A stretch of DNA of 64,000 nucleotides from Candidatus Heimdallarchaeota archaeon (GCA_018238155.1 JABCTZ010000036.1:186001-250000); one strand, 5' to 3'. Shown: positions 42,857-51,827, counted from the stretch's first letter. Program-made: numbers and translations. The notes: generated by a model not told the origin, from the sequence alone.

Positions 42857-43243
42857 TTGAGAGACATGTTGATATTAATGGTTGAAACTAATACTAATTT
42901 AAAGCCGGCTGTTAGAATGGAATTGGCATCAATTGATGATTTAGTGCGAATGGCTTTTTTCAGCGCAGCAAGAAATAATGGTTTGAATTTCTTAGCTTTT
43001 ACTAAGAAAAGTGATAAGAAGTGGTACATCGGCTTCCTTACAGGAGTTGCTGGATACTTCGAATTAAGAGGTGTTCCAATGTTTTTCTATGTAAAATTAG
43101 ACACCAAGCCCGAAAAAAGTAATTTCATTCAATATGCTGCAAAAGTGAAAGAGAAATGGAGTTTTGTTGAATCAACTGCAGAACCTGCAAAATGGAATTA
43201 TTTACCAATAATTGAACTTGCAAATGAACCCGCCTATCTCTAA
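42857..43243 (+). CDS. Hypothetical protein, 128 residues or fewer
   Basis: A compact alpha/beta protein with AVRMELASIDDLVRMAFFSAARNNG, GFLTGVAGYFELRGVPMFFYVKLDTK and a C-terminal EKWSFVESTAEPAKWNYLP. I do not recognise the family. The start may be TTG at 42857, ATG at 42866 or ATG at 42878; the last gives MVETNTNLKP. It lies 100 bp before the EF1A-like GTPase gene and is probably in its transcript. Confidence 0.6.
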   Translation: MRDMLILMVETNTNLKPAVRMELASIDDLVRMAFFSAARNNGLNFLAFTKKSDKKWYIGFLTGVAGYFELRGVPMFFYVKLDTKPEKSNFIQYAAKVKEKWSFVESTAEPAKWNYLPIIELANEPAYL

Positions 43244-43343
43244 AAACATCTCATATTTCTATTAAGAAAAAAAGAGAGTATTATAAAAGAGTAGAAAATA
43301 CAATATAAAATAGACCGTGAACTATGTAACGAGGATACCAATA

Positions 43344-44681
43344 ATGAGTGAAAAGAATCTCCTAACGAGTATTGCAATTATCGGGCACGTCGATCATGGA
43401 AAGTCTACCTTAATGGGGCATTTCCTTTTTGATATTGGCGCTGTTGATCCAAGAGTGATGAAGAAGCATGAGATGGATGCAGATGGATTAGGAATGTCCT
43501 CCTGGAAATGGGCATATGTTTTGGATGCATTTCCCGAAGAAAAAGAGAAAGGTAAAACTATGGATATTGCTTTTCGACGGTTTGAGATAGATAATCGTAA
43601 TTTTGTTATAATAGATAATCCCGGTCATCGTGACTTTACAAAGAATACCATTGCAGGATTAAGTACTGCAGATGCTTGTGTTCTTGTGATAAGTGCTGGA
43701 AGAGGAGAAATCGAAGCTGGTTTAGAACCTGGAAATGAGCAAACTCCATCTGGTCAAACACTTGAACATACTTTGATAGCTTCTGTATTAGGAATTAAAG
43801 ATGTCATTGTTGTAGTTAACAAAATGGATAGCGCTAAATACTCTGAAGAACGGTTCAATGAAAGTAAATCAATTTTAGTGGCATTTTTGAAAAAAATTCA
43901 AAGTCCTTGGATTAAAAATCTTGATACAATCCCATTCATCCCTATTAGTGGTCTTGATGGTGACAATCTAGTAAACAAAAGCGATAAAATGAATTGGTAC
44001 AAAGGTCCAACTTTGAAAGAAGCAATCGAGAAAATAAGTATGCCAGAAGATTTGACAAAAAAAGACCTTCGATTAGTTATTTATGATGCTTTTCAAGAAC
44101 CAGGTCAAGGTTTAGTTGGTTATGGTAGAATAATAAGTGGTAAGATGAAAGTAAATGATCGAATAGTTGTTGCTCCTGGAACAAGATCTGGTACAGTTAA
44201 AACCATTTGGGATGAAGAAGAAGAAGTTCCTGAAGCAGGAGGAGGTATGGATGTTTCATTTCTTATCAAAGGAACTGCTGAGGAAGATATTAGGAGAGGC
44301 GCAGTAATTGGTTTAGCTGAGAAGCAACCACCTTCAAAACCAAAAATTCAAGTAAGGTTACTTTATTTAGGATTACAACCATTAGTTCTTGGAAATATCG
44401 CCATTTTACATGTTGGGTCTGATCATGTTGAAGCTGAATTGGAATCCATTGTAAAAATACACAGAACGAATCCCAAATTCAAGAATACTCTTCGAGAAAT
44501 CGAAGATAAAACTATAATGATATTCAATGAAGAAGTGGCCAGTGTAATTCTTCAGGTAAAAAGTCCTATTGTTGCTGAAAAACAATCTGAAATACCAAAA
44601 CTCGGACGAGTTATTCTCAGAAAGAAAGGACGAGTAATAGCTGCTGCTATTGTTGAAGATATATTAGATGCTGAAAATTAA
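43344..44681 (+). CDS. Divergent EF1A/Hbs1/eRF3-type translational GTPase
   Basis: About 445 residues. G1 is GHVDHGKST, G3 DNPGHRDF and G4 NKMD, all intact. The blocks VVISAGRGEIEAGLEPGNE and SEERFNESKSILVAFLKK are shared with EF1A, Hbs1 and eRF3, and domains 2 and 3 are present (YGRIISGKMKVNDRIVVAPG, GRVILRKKGRVIAAAIVEDIL). It lacks the usual EF1A sequence in several conserved stretches, so it is a paralogue. In archaea the EF1A protein normally also serves as eRF3 and Hbs1; a separate copy would be specialised for release or ribosome rescue. The ATG at 43344 is preferred to the GTG nine codons earlier. It overlaps or abuts the PHP gene. Confidence 0.82.
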   Translation: MSEKNLLTSIAIIGHVDHGKSTLMGHFLFDIGAVDPRVMKKHEMDADGLGMSSWKWAYVLDAFPEEKEKGKTMDIAFRRFEIDNRNFVIIDNPGHRDFTKNTIAGLSTADACVLVISAGRGEIEAGLEPGNEQTPSGQTLEHTLIASVLGIKDVIVVVNKMDSAKYSEERFNESKSILVAFLKKIQSPWIKNLDTIPFIPISGLDGDNLVNKSDKMNWYKGPTLKEAIEKISMPEDLTKKDLRLVIYDAFQEPGQGLVGYGRIISGKMKVNDRIVVAPGTRSGTVKTIWDEEEEVPEAGGGMDVSFLIKGTAEEDIRRGAVIGLAEKQPPSKPKIQVRLLYLGLQPLVLGNIAILHVGSDHVEAELESIVKIHRTNPKFKNTLREIEDKTIMIFNEEVASVILQVKSPIVAEKQSEIPKLGRVILRKKGRVIAAAIVEDILDAEN

Positions 44682-44694
44682 TCTGCAGTGTAAG

Positions 44695-45567
44695 ATGGAT
44701 GAAGATAATATGACAAATAACCGAAAAGATAATTCTTTTATCGATCTACATCTTCATACAAAAGCATCTGATGGTACTTTTTCTCCAAGTGAAATGGTTG
44801 AATATGCTAAATCAAAAAATATTGTTGCTGTAGCAATAACGGATCACGATACTGTTGCGGGAGTCGAAGAAGGATTAATAGCTGGGAAAAAAATGGGTAT
44901 TGAAGTAATTCCTGGTATAGAATTTTCCACAGAAATTGATCAAATAAGTTTTCATATTGTTGGTTTATTTGTGGATCATAAAGATAAAACTTTACTTGAA
45001 CTTACAAAGCAAATTCAAAATGCTCGAAAGAATCGGGCAATAATGATAATTGAAAAAGTGAATGCACTAAATATAGGACCAAAAATTACTCTACAAGAGG
45101 TTGAAGCGCTTGCTAGTGGATTGATCGGCAGACCTCACATTGCAACAGTAATGATTGAAAAAGGCTACGCAAAAGCAATGGATGAAGTATTTAGCAAATT
45201 CTTAGAACGTGGTGCATCTTGTTATGTTCCTCGTTTTAAATTAAGACCTCAAGAAGCAGTTAGTATTATTGCTAAAATGAAAGCAATACCTATTTTGGCA
45301 CATCCGGGATTTATTCCCAAGGGATTCAATTTTGATGAATTCTTAGAGGATCTAAAGAAATTTGGTTTAGCTGGCATTGAAGTTATTTATCCTTCGCATT
45401 CTATAGAACAAAGAAACTTCTTTAGACAATTGGCAAAGAAATTTGATTTATTAGAAAGTGGTGGAAGTGATTGCCATGGAAAACTAGGTGGTGGTCCTTA
45501 TATTGGTAGAACAAAAATACCCTATTATTGCTTACAAAAAATGAAAGTTCGATTTGGAAAAAAATAG
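44695..45567 (+). CDS. PHP-domain phosphoesterase (RNase AM/TrpH-like)
   Basis: About 290 residues with the PHP metal-binding motifs DLHLHTKASDG near residue 17, ITDHDTVAGVEEG, GIEFST, ILAHPG and GSDCHG. The size and sequence fit the YciV/TrpH group (3',5'-nucleoside bisphosphate phosphatase; in E. coli the RNase AM 5'-3' exoribonuclease). It is encoded just after the EF1A-like GTPase; ATGs at 44668, 44695 and 44710 are possible, and the first overlaps the previous gene. Its direction and position suggest joint function with the GTPase and the Ski2-like helicase upstream in RNA turnover. Confidence 0.85.
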   Translation: MDEDNMTNNRKDNSFIDLHLHTKASDGTFSPSEMVEYAKSKNIVAVAITDHDTVAGVEEGLIAGKKMGIEVIPGIEFSTEIDQISFHIVGLFVDHKDKTLLELTKQIQNARKNRAIMIIEKVNALNIGPKITLQEVEALASGLIGRPHIATVMIEKGYAKAMDEVFSKFLERGASCYVPRFKLRPQEAVSIIAKMKAIPILAHPGFIPKGFNFDEFLEDLKKFGLAGIEVIYPSHSIEQRNFFRQLAKKFDLLESGGSDCHGKLGGGPYIGRTKIPYYCLQKMKVRFGKK

Positions 45568-45569
45568 CT

Positions 45570-46427
45570 CTAAATAACTTCTTTTCTAACAACTATTAGA
45601 ATTTCTTCTCCAGCATCAAGTAAACCCGTGTGCTTTGCAAAAACAGTTTCAATTCGGAGCAATGTATTCCAAGCTTCTTCTTTTTCCATAATGTAATTGA
45701 TAGGATCGATTTGATTATTGGTTATGGGATTTAAAGCCATTATTTCGAGAATTTCACATCGAGATTTAATTGCTAATTCAATAAGCTCCTTACTGCTAAA
45801 CCCATAGTAAAGAGGTTCTTCAGGAAATTCTTCATATTGCTTATAGTTTGTGTCAATCAATTCCCAAAGACCTGCTTTTGTTGCATCTTCTAGTAAATCA
45901 AATCTACCTTTTTTGATTATTTCCCGAAAATATTGAGCTTTAGTTTTTACGCTAAGAATTATAGGCGAACCAACTTTAGCAACTCGAGTTAATTCTTTCA
46001 TTAATTTATGTCGCCGCTCACAAGAATATGACAATGTGCCTGATAAACAAATGACCAAATCAAAAGTATCATCATCAAAGAGTTCAAGATTTCCCAAATC
46101 TTCTAGCAGAGCAAATTGATCGATTTTATCTGAAATACCATATTTATCGAATTTCTCTCGAGTAAGTTGGAGCTGATCTTCTGAAATATCTCCAATGATT
46201 AATCGTCGATTGTTCTGAGCAATTTTTAATGAGAAATTTCCCGGATCAAATCCCACATCTAATATCAGCGAATCTTCGGGAGGAAGATACTGATGAATAA
46301 CTTTCATAATAAGCTCAAATTGAAGTAATTTGTAGGCACTTTCACCTGCATGAGAAATCCAGCCTTTCGCACCTTTTTTCTTGAGAAAATTCTTCAGTAT
46401 GTCTTTATTATATGCCAATTTCTCCAT
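45570..46427 (-). CDS. SAM-dependent methyltransferase-like protein
   Basis: A 285-residue protein. Motif I is ILDVGFDPGNFSLKIA (the normal GxGxG is altered to GFDPG), strand 2 ends in IIGDIS and motif IV is DLVICLSGTLSYS. The C-terminal third contains an extra helical part (YKQYEEFPEEPLYYGFS) seen in larger archaeal methyltransferases. Start ATG at 46427. It is convergent with the PHP gene, with stops only two bases apart. Substrate unknown; the altered motif I makes weak SAM affinity or a non-catalytic role possible. Confidence 0.72.
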   Translation of the reverse strand: MEKLAYNKDILKNFLKKKGAKGWISHAGESAYKLLQFELIMKVIHQYLPPEDSLILDVGFDPGNFSLKIAQNNRRLIIGDISEDQLQLTREKFDKYGISDKIDQFALLEDLGNLELFDDDTFDLVICLSGTLSYSCERRHKLMKELTRVAKVGSPIILSVKTKAQYFREIIKKGRFDLLEDATKAGLWELIDTNYKQYEEFPEEPLYYGFSSKELIELAIKSRCEILEIMALNPITNNQIDPINYIMEKEEAWNTLLRIETVFAKHTGLLDAGEEILIVVRKEVI

Positions 46428-46508
46428 CCACCGATTGTTATAATATATTGAAGACCACTACACTTAAAATTATCTCTCTCTTTTTAGTAGTAAAATGAGG
46501 TTTTATTC

Positions 46509-47042
46509 TTGAATACAAATAAGAAAAATCAAACAAGTAGAAAGCGTCCAAATGTTCATCAATATTTTACTGCAATGGCGGAATTGGTTTCCACAAGATC
46601 AACTTGCTTAAGACGGCAATTTGGATGTGTTATTATTCAAAATGGCCACGCAATTTCTACTGGATACAATGGTGCTCCAAAAGGCATGCCTCACTGTACT
46701 GATATTGGTTGTTTGCGGGATGATTTAAAAATTCCAAGTGGGACGAAACATGAGATATGCAGAGGTGTACATGCTGAACAGAATGCAATAATTCAGTGCG
46801 CAATACATGGTGAATCAACAAAGGATGCTATCTTGTATATAACGGGTTATCCTTGTAAGATTTGTTCAAAAATGATTATCAATGCAATGATAAAACAAGT
46901 TGTTATATCAGGCAGCTATTCTGATACCGAAGGCATTGATCTTATGAAAGAAGCTGGTGTGGAATTAATTTTTATGGACAAACCTGCAAAAGAAATACTT
47001 GATTATGTTATACAATTGAAGGAATCTTGGCAAAGGAAATAA
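46509..47042 (+). CDS. dCMP deaminase
   Basis: A 177-residue zinc-dependent cytidine/deoxycytidylate deaminase. HAEQN near residue 89 carries the zinc ligand and the catalytic Glu, and PCKIC near 114 provides the two zinc cysteines. GYNGAPKGMPHC is a dCMP deaminase signature, so dCMP is the likely substrate. The enzyme supplies dUMP for thymidylate synthesis. The TTG start follows GAGG. It is divergent from the methyltransferase at 45570 and converges with the PIN-domain gene. Confidence 0.9.
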   Translation: MNTNKKNQTSRKRPNVHQYFTAMAELVSTRSTCLRRQFGCVIIQNGHAISTGYNGAPKGMPHCTDIGCLRDDLKIPSGTKHEICRGVHAEQNAIIQCAIHGESTKDAILYITGYPCKICSKMIINAMIKQVVISGSYSDTEGIDLMKEAGVELIFMDKPAKEILDYVIQLKESWQRK

Positions 47043-47063
47043 GTAAAATAAGAAAGTGGAATT

Positions 47064-47471
47064 TCAACCTAAAATTGATCCAAATAATTCTAAATGGCTT
47101 TTTGTTCGGATGAAAATTACCGGAATTTCGTTCTTTCTGAGTTTATAGCGTAATTCTCTATCATTTGTAACTACAATACAAAATGGTTTATTCTCAATTG
47201 CATATTGAATAATTCTATCGTCAACAAATCTGATATTTTTCGGACTGTATTCTATGATTTGAAATCTTTCCAAGAATTTCAAAGCAAAAGCTGTTTGTCT
47301 AGCTAATTTTGGTGTTCTTTTTGAAAGACGATTTAATTCATCAATACAACATGAAAGGAAAATGATGGTATGTTTTTGAGGAACTAATCGCTCTAATTCT
47401 GATTGAAGATTAAATTTACTATCCATTATAAGTATCGGAATGTTAGTATCTAAAACGATTTGTAATTCCAA
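47064..47471 (-). CDS. PIN-domain protein, Fcf1/Utp24-like
   Basis: A 135-residue PIN ribonuclease domain. LDTNIPIL holds the first acidic residue, DELNRL the second acidic site, and FVDDRIIQYA and VVTNDRELR the remaining ones. IRTKSHLEL near the C-terminus is typical of archaeal Fcf1-like proteins, which act in processing of rRNA. It follows aIF2 gamma in the same direction (44 bp), an arrangement found widely in archaea, so it is part of the translation operon rather than a toxin-antitoxin pair. Start TTG at 47471 after GAGGG. Confidence 0.88.
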   Translation of the reverse strand: MELQIVLDTNIPILIMDSKFNLQSELERLVPQKHTIIFLSCCIDELNRLSKRTPKLARQTAFALKFLERFQIIEYSPKNIRFVDDRIIQYAIENKPFCIVVTNDRELRYKLRKNEIPVIFIRTKSHLELFGSILG

Positions 47472-47515
47472 AAGGAATTCCCTCAGAAAATAATTAGCTA
47501 AAAAGAATAAATAGT

Positions 47516-48925
47516 TTATTGGACTAAACCAAATCCAATAAGTCTAAATCTCCCTTCAAGACGTCTGGAGATAGCAACTCGTGTTCCTTTCTCTGCACAT
47601 ACAAGCCGATCAAGTTTAACAGTTATATTCTTTCCTTTAAGACTACTAATTTGACCGAGAGTTATTGCCGTCCAAACATTCAACATCAGTTGTTCTCCAA
47701 CTGCAAGATTTTTCACTTTCGTCTTTTTATCGAGTCCTACAACAAAGTCCATCAAGTTAATTGAAAGCTCAATATATTCAATTACTGGAGGTAGTTTATC
47801 TGGTTTTCCAATAATATTTCCAACTAAACTATCTGCTTTGGTGACTGCGGGATCAATATCTGTCCCTATGGACATTAATCCACCTGGTTTTGCTTCTTTA
47901 ACTTTACCGAGAGTTCCTGCATGGATAGAAATGACTTTGGTTTTAATGGATTCAACCTTTCGGCCTGAACGAATACCTGGTCGAATTTCAATATCATCTC
48001 CTTCTTTTAGGATGCCACAAATTATTGAACCACCTAAAACACCCCCAAGCAAATCTTCTGGAATTGTTCCAGGTTTGTTTACTTCAAAGGAACGAGCGAC
48101 AAACATTCGTGGCTCAACTTTTTCATCTCGTTTTGGTGTTTTGATAATTTTTTCAATAGTTTCAATAAGAAGATCGAGATTTACTCCATGAATAGCACTC
48201 ATTGGAATGATGGGTGCTCCTTCAGCAACAGTTCCTTTTACAAATTTAATAATATCATTGTAACTTTCAAGTGCTTGTTCTTCAGTTACAAGTTCGATTT
48301 TATTTTGAACAATAATAATATTCTGTATTCCTACAGCATCCATTGCCGCGAGATGTTCTCGTGTTTGTGCTTGAGGACAAAACTCATTTGCAGCGATGAC
48401 TAAAATAGCACCATCAAAAATTGCTGCACCTGTAAGTAGAGTTGCCATTAAAACTTCGTGACCGGGAGCATCTACAAAAGAAATTCTGCGACTTACTTTT
48501 GTTTCTGCTTGGCATTTTGGACAAGTTGTCTCAGTTGACCATTTGTTTGTACCAGTACATTTTGGACAATAACGTGTATCAGTATCAGCGTATCCAAGCC
48601 TAATAGTTATACCACGTTTAAGTTCTTCAGAATGAGTGTCTGGGAAGGTTCCAGTTAAAGCCTTCACAAGAGTTGATTTACCATGGTCAACATGACCAAT
48701 GGTTCCAATATTGATCTCAGCTTGATTTCCTGTAGAATATTCTTCAGTCTCAACAACCACATCAGTTTTCTTTGATTTTTTCGTCGTTTTTGAGGAAGCT
48801 TTCTTCTTTTTTGAAGCAGTGCTAGCCTTCTTTGTTGGTTTCTTACTGCTAGCTTTTTTCTCAGTTTCAGCTTTCTCGTTAGCAATATTTGTTTCTTCAT
48901 TATCTGAGGTGGTTTCTTTAGACAA
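47516..48925 (-). CDS. eif2g: Translation initiation factor aIF2, gamma subunit, with a Lys-rich N-terminal extension
   Basis: A 469-residue GTPase that carries initiator Met-tRNA to the ribosome. G1 is GHVDHGKST at 77-85, G3 DAPGHE, G4 NKIE, and the gamma-specific zinc knuckle CPKC...CPKC lies between G1 and G3. Domain 2 and 3 sequences complete the family. The normal protein starts about ten residues before NIGTIGHVDHGK; here about 60 extra residues rich in Lys, Ser, Thr and Ala precede it. The TTG start is only 7 bases after the rpS6e stop, which supports the extended form; an internal GTG near residue 56 would be the alternative. Operon order S6e, aIF2 gamma, PIN. Confidence 0.95.
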   Translation of the reverse strand: MSKETTSDNEETNIANEKAETEKKASSKKPTKKASTASKKKKASSKTTKKSKKTDVVVETEEYSTGNQAEINIGTIGHVDHGKSTLVKALTGTFPDTHSEELKRGITIRLGYADTDTRYCPKCTGTNKWSTETTCPKCQAETKVSRRISFVDAPGHEVLMATLLTGAAIFDGAILVIAANEFCPQAQTREHLAAMDAVGIQNIIIVQNKIELVTEEQALESYNDIIKFVKGTVAEGAPIIPMSAIHGVNLDLLIETIEKIIKTPKRDEKVEPRMFVARSFEVNKPGTIPEDLLGGVLGGSIICGILKEGDDIEIRPGIRSGRKVESIKTKVISIHAGTLGKVKEAKPGGLMSIGTDIDPAVTKADSLVGNIIGKPDKLPPVIEYIELSINLMDFVVGLDKKTKVKNLAVGEQLMLNVWTAITLGQISSLKGKNITVKLDRLVCAEKGTRVAISRRLEGRFRLIGFGLVQ

Positions 48926-48932
48926 AACGATT

Positions 48933-49319
48933 CTATTCTCCAGTAGTAATCAATTCTTCAATTTTCTTTTTGCCCATCGTAACGATTTTCATATTGATTT
49001 GATAAATTTCATCACTAATGGTGTTTCCTCTCACTAACTTCCTCTTTTTTAATCCCTTTACAGTGATTCTAAACCCTTGGCTTTTAGTTGTGAGGATTTT
49101 CTTTCTGATTGGTCCGTCAAGGTTGCTTTTCATTGGGAAACCATCTTTATCGCTTCCGCCTGTAATCTTGAACACATATCCCGGATATCCGAGTGGGGTG
49201 CCATCAAATTCTTCACTAATTTTTTTACCAATTAATGGATTGGCTTTTGCGCCTTCAATAACTGTTTTGTAGCTTTTCCCGGATGCTGGGTCACCAATGT
49301 TTAGTTGGAATTTTGCCAA
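48933..49319 (-). CDS. rps6e: 30S ribosomal protein S6e
   Basis: A 128-residue ribosomal protein with the family blocks FQLNIGDPASGKSYK, IGKKISEEFDG, GYVFKITGGSDKDGFPM and RKKILTTKSQGFRITVKGLKKRKLVRGNTIS. It lacks the long C-terminal phosphorylated helix of eukaryotes, as other archaeal versions do. It is the first gene of the S6e, aIF2 gamma and PIN unit, all on the minus strand. Confidence 0.97.
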   Translation of the reverse strand: MAKFQLNIGDPASGKSYKTVIEGAKANPLIGKKISEEFDGTPLGYPGYVFKITGGSDKDGFPMKSNLDGPIRKKILTTKSQGFRITVKGLKKRKLVRGNTISDEIYQINMKIVTMGKKKIEELITTGE

Positions 49320-49452
49320 TTAAGATTTCTCCATGTAATTTAATGATTGATAGTCTCACAATCACTAATCTCTACTCGATTTCGGTTAAAAATGCTATAT
49401 ATATTTTCCGATGGTTCTTTTTCTATTTTAGAACAAGGAAATTTCTGTTCAT

Positions 49453-50388
49453 CTAATATCCATTATTTATCATAATATTTCTTAGAATATCGTTGTAGTG
49501 ATATTTTTCACCGATGATTTCCTTTATTTCTGAATAGTATTTTTGTAATAAAGAAGGCATTGCTTTTGTAGCAAAAAGCTTTCTAATAGCTTGAATTCTA
49601 TCTCTGAATTTTGCTGCACCTTCAAAATTCTCGGCAGCAATTTCTATTTGCATCATTTCTTCGAGACGTTTAATTACTCTTTCACCATTATTCTCTAATT
49701 CAGCAATGAACTCCTTAACATACCCATTGTATTGTTGAAAATCATAGTCACCATTTCTACAAGGAGCTAAACAACGATTGATTTGATGACGAATACATGA
49801 TACTGGATATTTACTCCCAAGAGTAATTGTAAGAAGAGAGTTACAGATAGGAATTACTGTCAAAAAACCATCCATAGCAATGTCTATGTCAGAGGCAATA
49901 TTAAATGGACCAAAGATATAACTTTCGGGAAGAAGAGATTGGTAGCTCGTAAGAACTCTAGGAATTTCTTCACCAATTGTCACTTCAATAAAGGGATATC
50001 TCCATACATGCTTGTTTAATTCAGGACGAAAAGCTGAGATCAAACATCCTTCCAATGTTAGGGCTTCATCATCATTTCCGGTAATGATATATTTGATTTT
50101 CTTAGTTAATTTTCTGATTTTTGTCTTCTTTTTTCGTTGTTTATTGTAAATAATTGAAGGTAAATTTTCTATATGTTTTATTTGAAAGTCCCACGTGGTA
50201 ATAGCTTTTGATGTTTCTTTGGTCTTTAGGTTCACTTTTTTGAAAACTTTCATTGGTCCTTTACGAAAATGATCAGTAACTCTGCGTTTGAGGTTCACTG
50301 CTTTGCCTATGTAAATTATTCTGTCTTTATCATCTAGGAAAAAATAGACACCAGTTTCTACAGGAATCTCTTTGATTAAATCGATCAT
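49453..50388 (-). CDS. Shortened UvrC-like GIY-YIG nuclease
   Basis: A 311-residue protein. Residues 8-100 form the GIY-YIG domain (PVETGVYFFLDD, then IIYIGKAVNLKRRV). A Cys-containing segment follows (CIRHQINRCLAPC near 198-210), then a UVR motif (EIAAENFEGAAKFRDRIQAI near 255). The C-terminal RNase H-like and HhH domains of bacterial UvrC (about 600 residues) are missing. It resembles the Cho type but keeps the UVR segment, so it could cut only 3' to a lesion. No uvrA or uvrB is in the window. Start ATG at 50388; it is divergent from rocD. Confidence 0.85.
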   Translation of the reverse strand: MIDLIKEIPVETGVYFFLDDKDRIIYIGKAVNLKRRVTDHFRKGPMKVFKKVNLKTKETSKAITTWDFQIKHIENLPSIIYNKQRKKKTKIRKLTKKIKYIITGNDDEALTLEGCLISAFRPELNKHVWRYPFIEVTIGEEIPRVLTSYQSLLPESYIFGPFNIASDIDIAMDGFLTVIPICNSLLTITLGSKYPVSCIRHQINRCLAPCRNGDYDFQQYNGYVKEFIAELENNGERVIKRLEEMMQIEIAAENFEGAAKFRDRIQAIRKLFATKAMPSLLQKYYSEIKEIIGEKYHYNDILRNIMINNGY

Positions 50389-50567
50389 TGGTAAGAAACA
50401 CCATTTACAATGCTTTTCTTTTGGAAAGAGGAAATATAAAACTAATTAATATAATTGTAAACTCGAAAATCAATGTGTCCAACAATTTTATTAAGACGCG
50501 CTGATGGTTTTTAAGCGAAGAAATTTTATCATTTCTGATAAATTAATAAAAATTAGAGGAAATAATT

Positions 50568-51827
50568 ATGCCAAGTTCAAAAGAACTCATTGAAATGGAT
50601 AACCTATACGGAGCACACAACTACCATCCGATTCCAGTTGTTATCTCCAAAGCAGAAGGTGTTTGGGTTTACGACCCAGAAGGAAAAAAATATCTGGATT
50701 GCTTATCAGCATATTCCAGTCATAATACAGGACACAGACATCCTGAAATCATTAAAGCACTTAAAGAGCAAGCGGATTTAGTTACACTTACTTCTCGTGC
50801 TTTTCACAATGATAAAATGGGTCCTTTCTTAAAGAAACTCTGTGAAGTAGTAGGACCACATGTTAGTGATCCTAAAAAATCTGGTATTATGGCTCTTCCA
50901 ATGAATACTGGTGCAGAAGCTGTTGAAACTGGTTTGAAAGTAGCTCGAGCATGGGGTTACATAAAGAAGAAAATACCAAAAGATAAAGCACAAATAATTG
51001 TTTGTAGAGACAATTTTCATGGGAGAACAATAACAATTGTTGGTTTTAGTACTGATATTAGCCATGGAAGATATTTTGGAAATTTCGGTCCTTTCACTCC
51101 AGGTTTTACTACTGTCTCCTATGGTAATGCAGAAGAATTAGAAAATACTATTTTAGAACTTGGACCTGAGAATGTTGCAGGGTTCTTATTTGAACCACTC
51201 CAAGGAGAAGCAGGAGTTATAGTTCCTGTTGAAGGTTTTATGACGAAAGCTAGAGAAATCTGTACAAAATATAATGTATTAATGATTGCAGACGAAATCC
51301 AATCAGGTCTATGTCGTACAGGAAAACTCTTTGCTGTAGATCATGAAGATGTTAAGCCTGATATGTTCTTATTAGGAAAAGCTCTTGGTGGTGGTGTCTA
51401 TCCTGTTTCTGCTGTGGTTGCAACTACTGATGTAATGGGTCCTGAAATTATTTCTCCAGGTGTGCATGGAAGCACTTTTGGTGGAAATCCATTAGGTTCT
51501 GTTGTAGGAATCAAGTCTCTCGAGATTCTCATCGAAGAAAAATTAGCCGAGAAATCAGAAGAGATGGGCAAATACTTCAGAAAAGGCTTGCGGAAAATTG
51601 CTGCAATGAAAACCAAAGTACCTATCATTGATGTTCGTGGTAAAGGATTACTAATTGCCATAGAAATAATTGGTAAAGCGCGACCTATCACAGAAGGAAT
51701 GATGAAGAAAGGTTTACTAGCAAAAGAGACACACGATACAATAATTCGATTTGCTCCACCTTTGGTCATAACAAAAGAAGAAATAGATTGGGCATTAAAG
51801 ATTATTGAAGAAGTATTTACAAAGTAA
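50568..51827 (+). CDS. rocD: Ornithine aminotransferase (class III PLP)
   Basis: A 419-residue class III aminotransferase. The N-terminal signature YGAHNYHPIPVVISKAEGVW and LSAYSSHNTGHRHPEI, MNTGAEAVETGLKVARAW, the aspartate of IADEIQSGLCRTGK and the PLP-lysine block LLGKALGGGVYPVSA match ornithine-oxo-acid transaminase rather than acetylornithine aminotransferase. It converts ornithine and 2-oxoglutarate to glutamate semialdehyde and glutamate, feeding proline metabolism. This is of interest beside the proline-dehydrogenase-like genes at 6430-9671. A terminator overlaps its stop. Confidence 0.92.
   Translation: MPSSKELIEMDNLYGAHNYHPIPVVISKAEGVWVYDPEGKKYLDCLSAYSSHNTGHRHPEIIKALKEQADLVTLTSRAFHNDKMGPFLKKLCEVVGPHVSDPKKSGIMALPMNTGAEAVETGLKVARAWGYIKKKIPKDKAQIIVCRDNFHGRTITIVGFSTDISHGRYFGNFGPFTPGFTTVSYGNAEELENTILELGPENVAGFLFEPLQGEAGVIVPVEGFMTKAREICTKYNVLMIADEIQSGLCRTGKLFAVDHEDVKPDMFLLGKALGGGVYPVSAVVATTDVMGPEIISPGVHGSTFGGNPLGSVVGIKSLEILIEEKLAEKSEEMGKYFRKGLRKIAAMKTKVPIIDVRGKGLLIAIEIIGKARPITEGMMKKGLLAKETHDTIIRFAPPLVITKEEIDWALKIIEEVFTK

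Noticed and set aside
43317..43343. Upstream GTG start of the EF1A-like GTPase
   Set aside because: It adds nine residues not seen in the family; the ATG at 43344 has GAGG at a better distance.
47064..47471. VapC-type toxin
   Set aside because: The PIN protein has no antitoxin gene beside it and sits in the conserved aIF2 gamma-S6e group, so Fcf1-like is the better reading.
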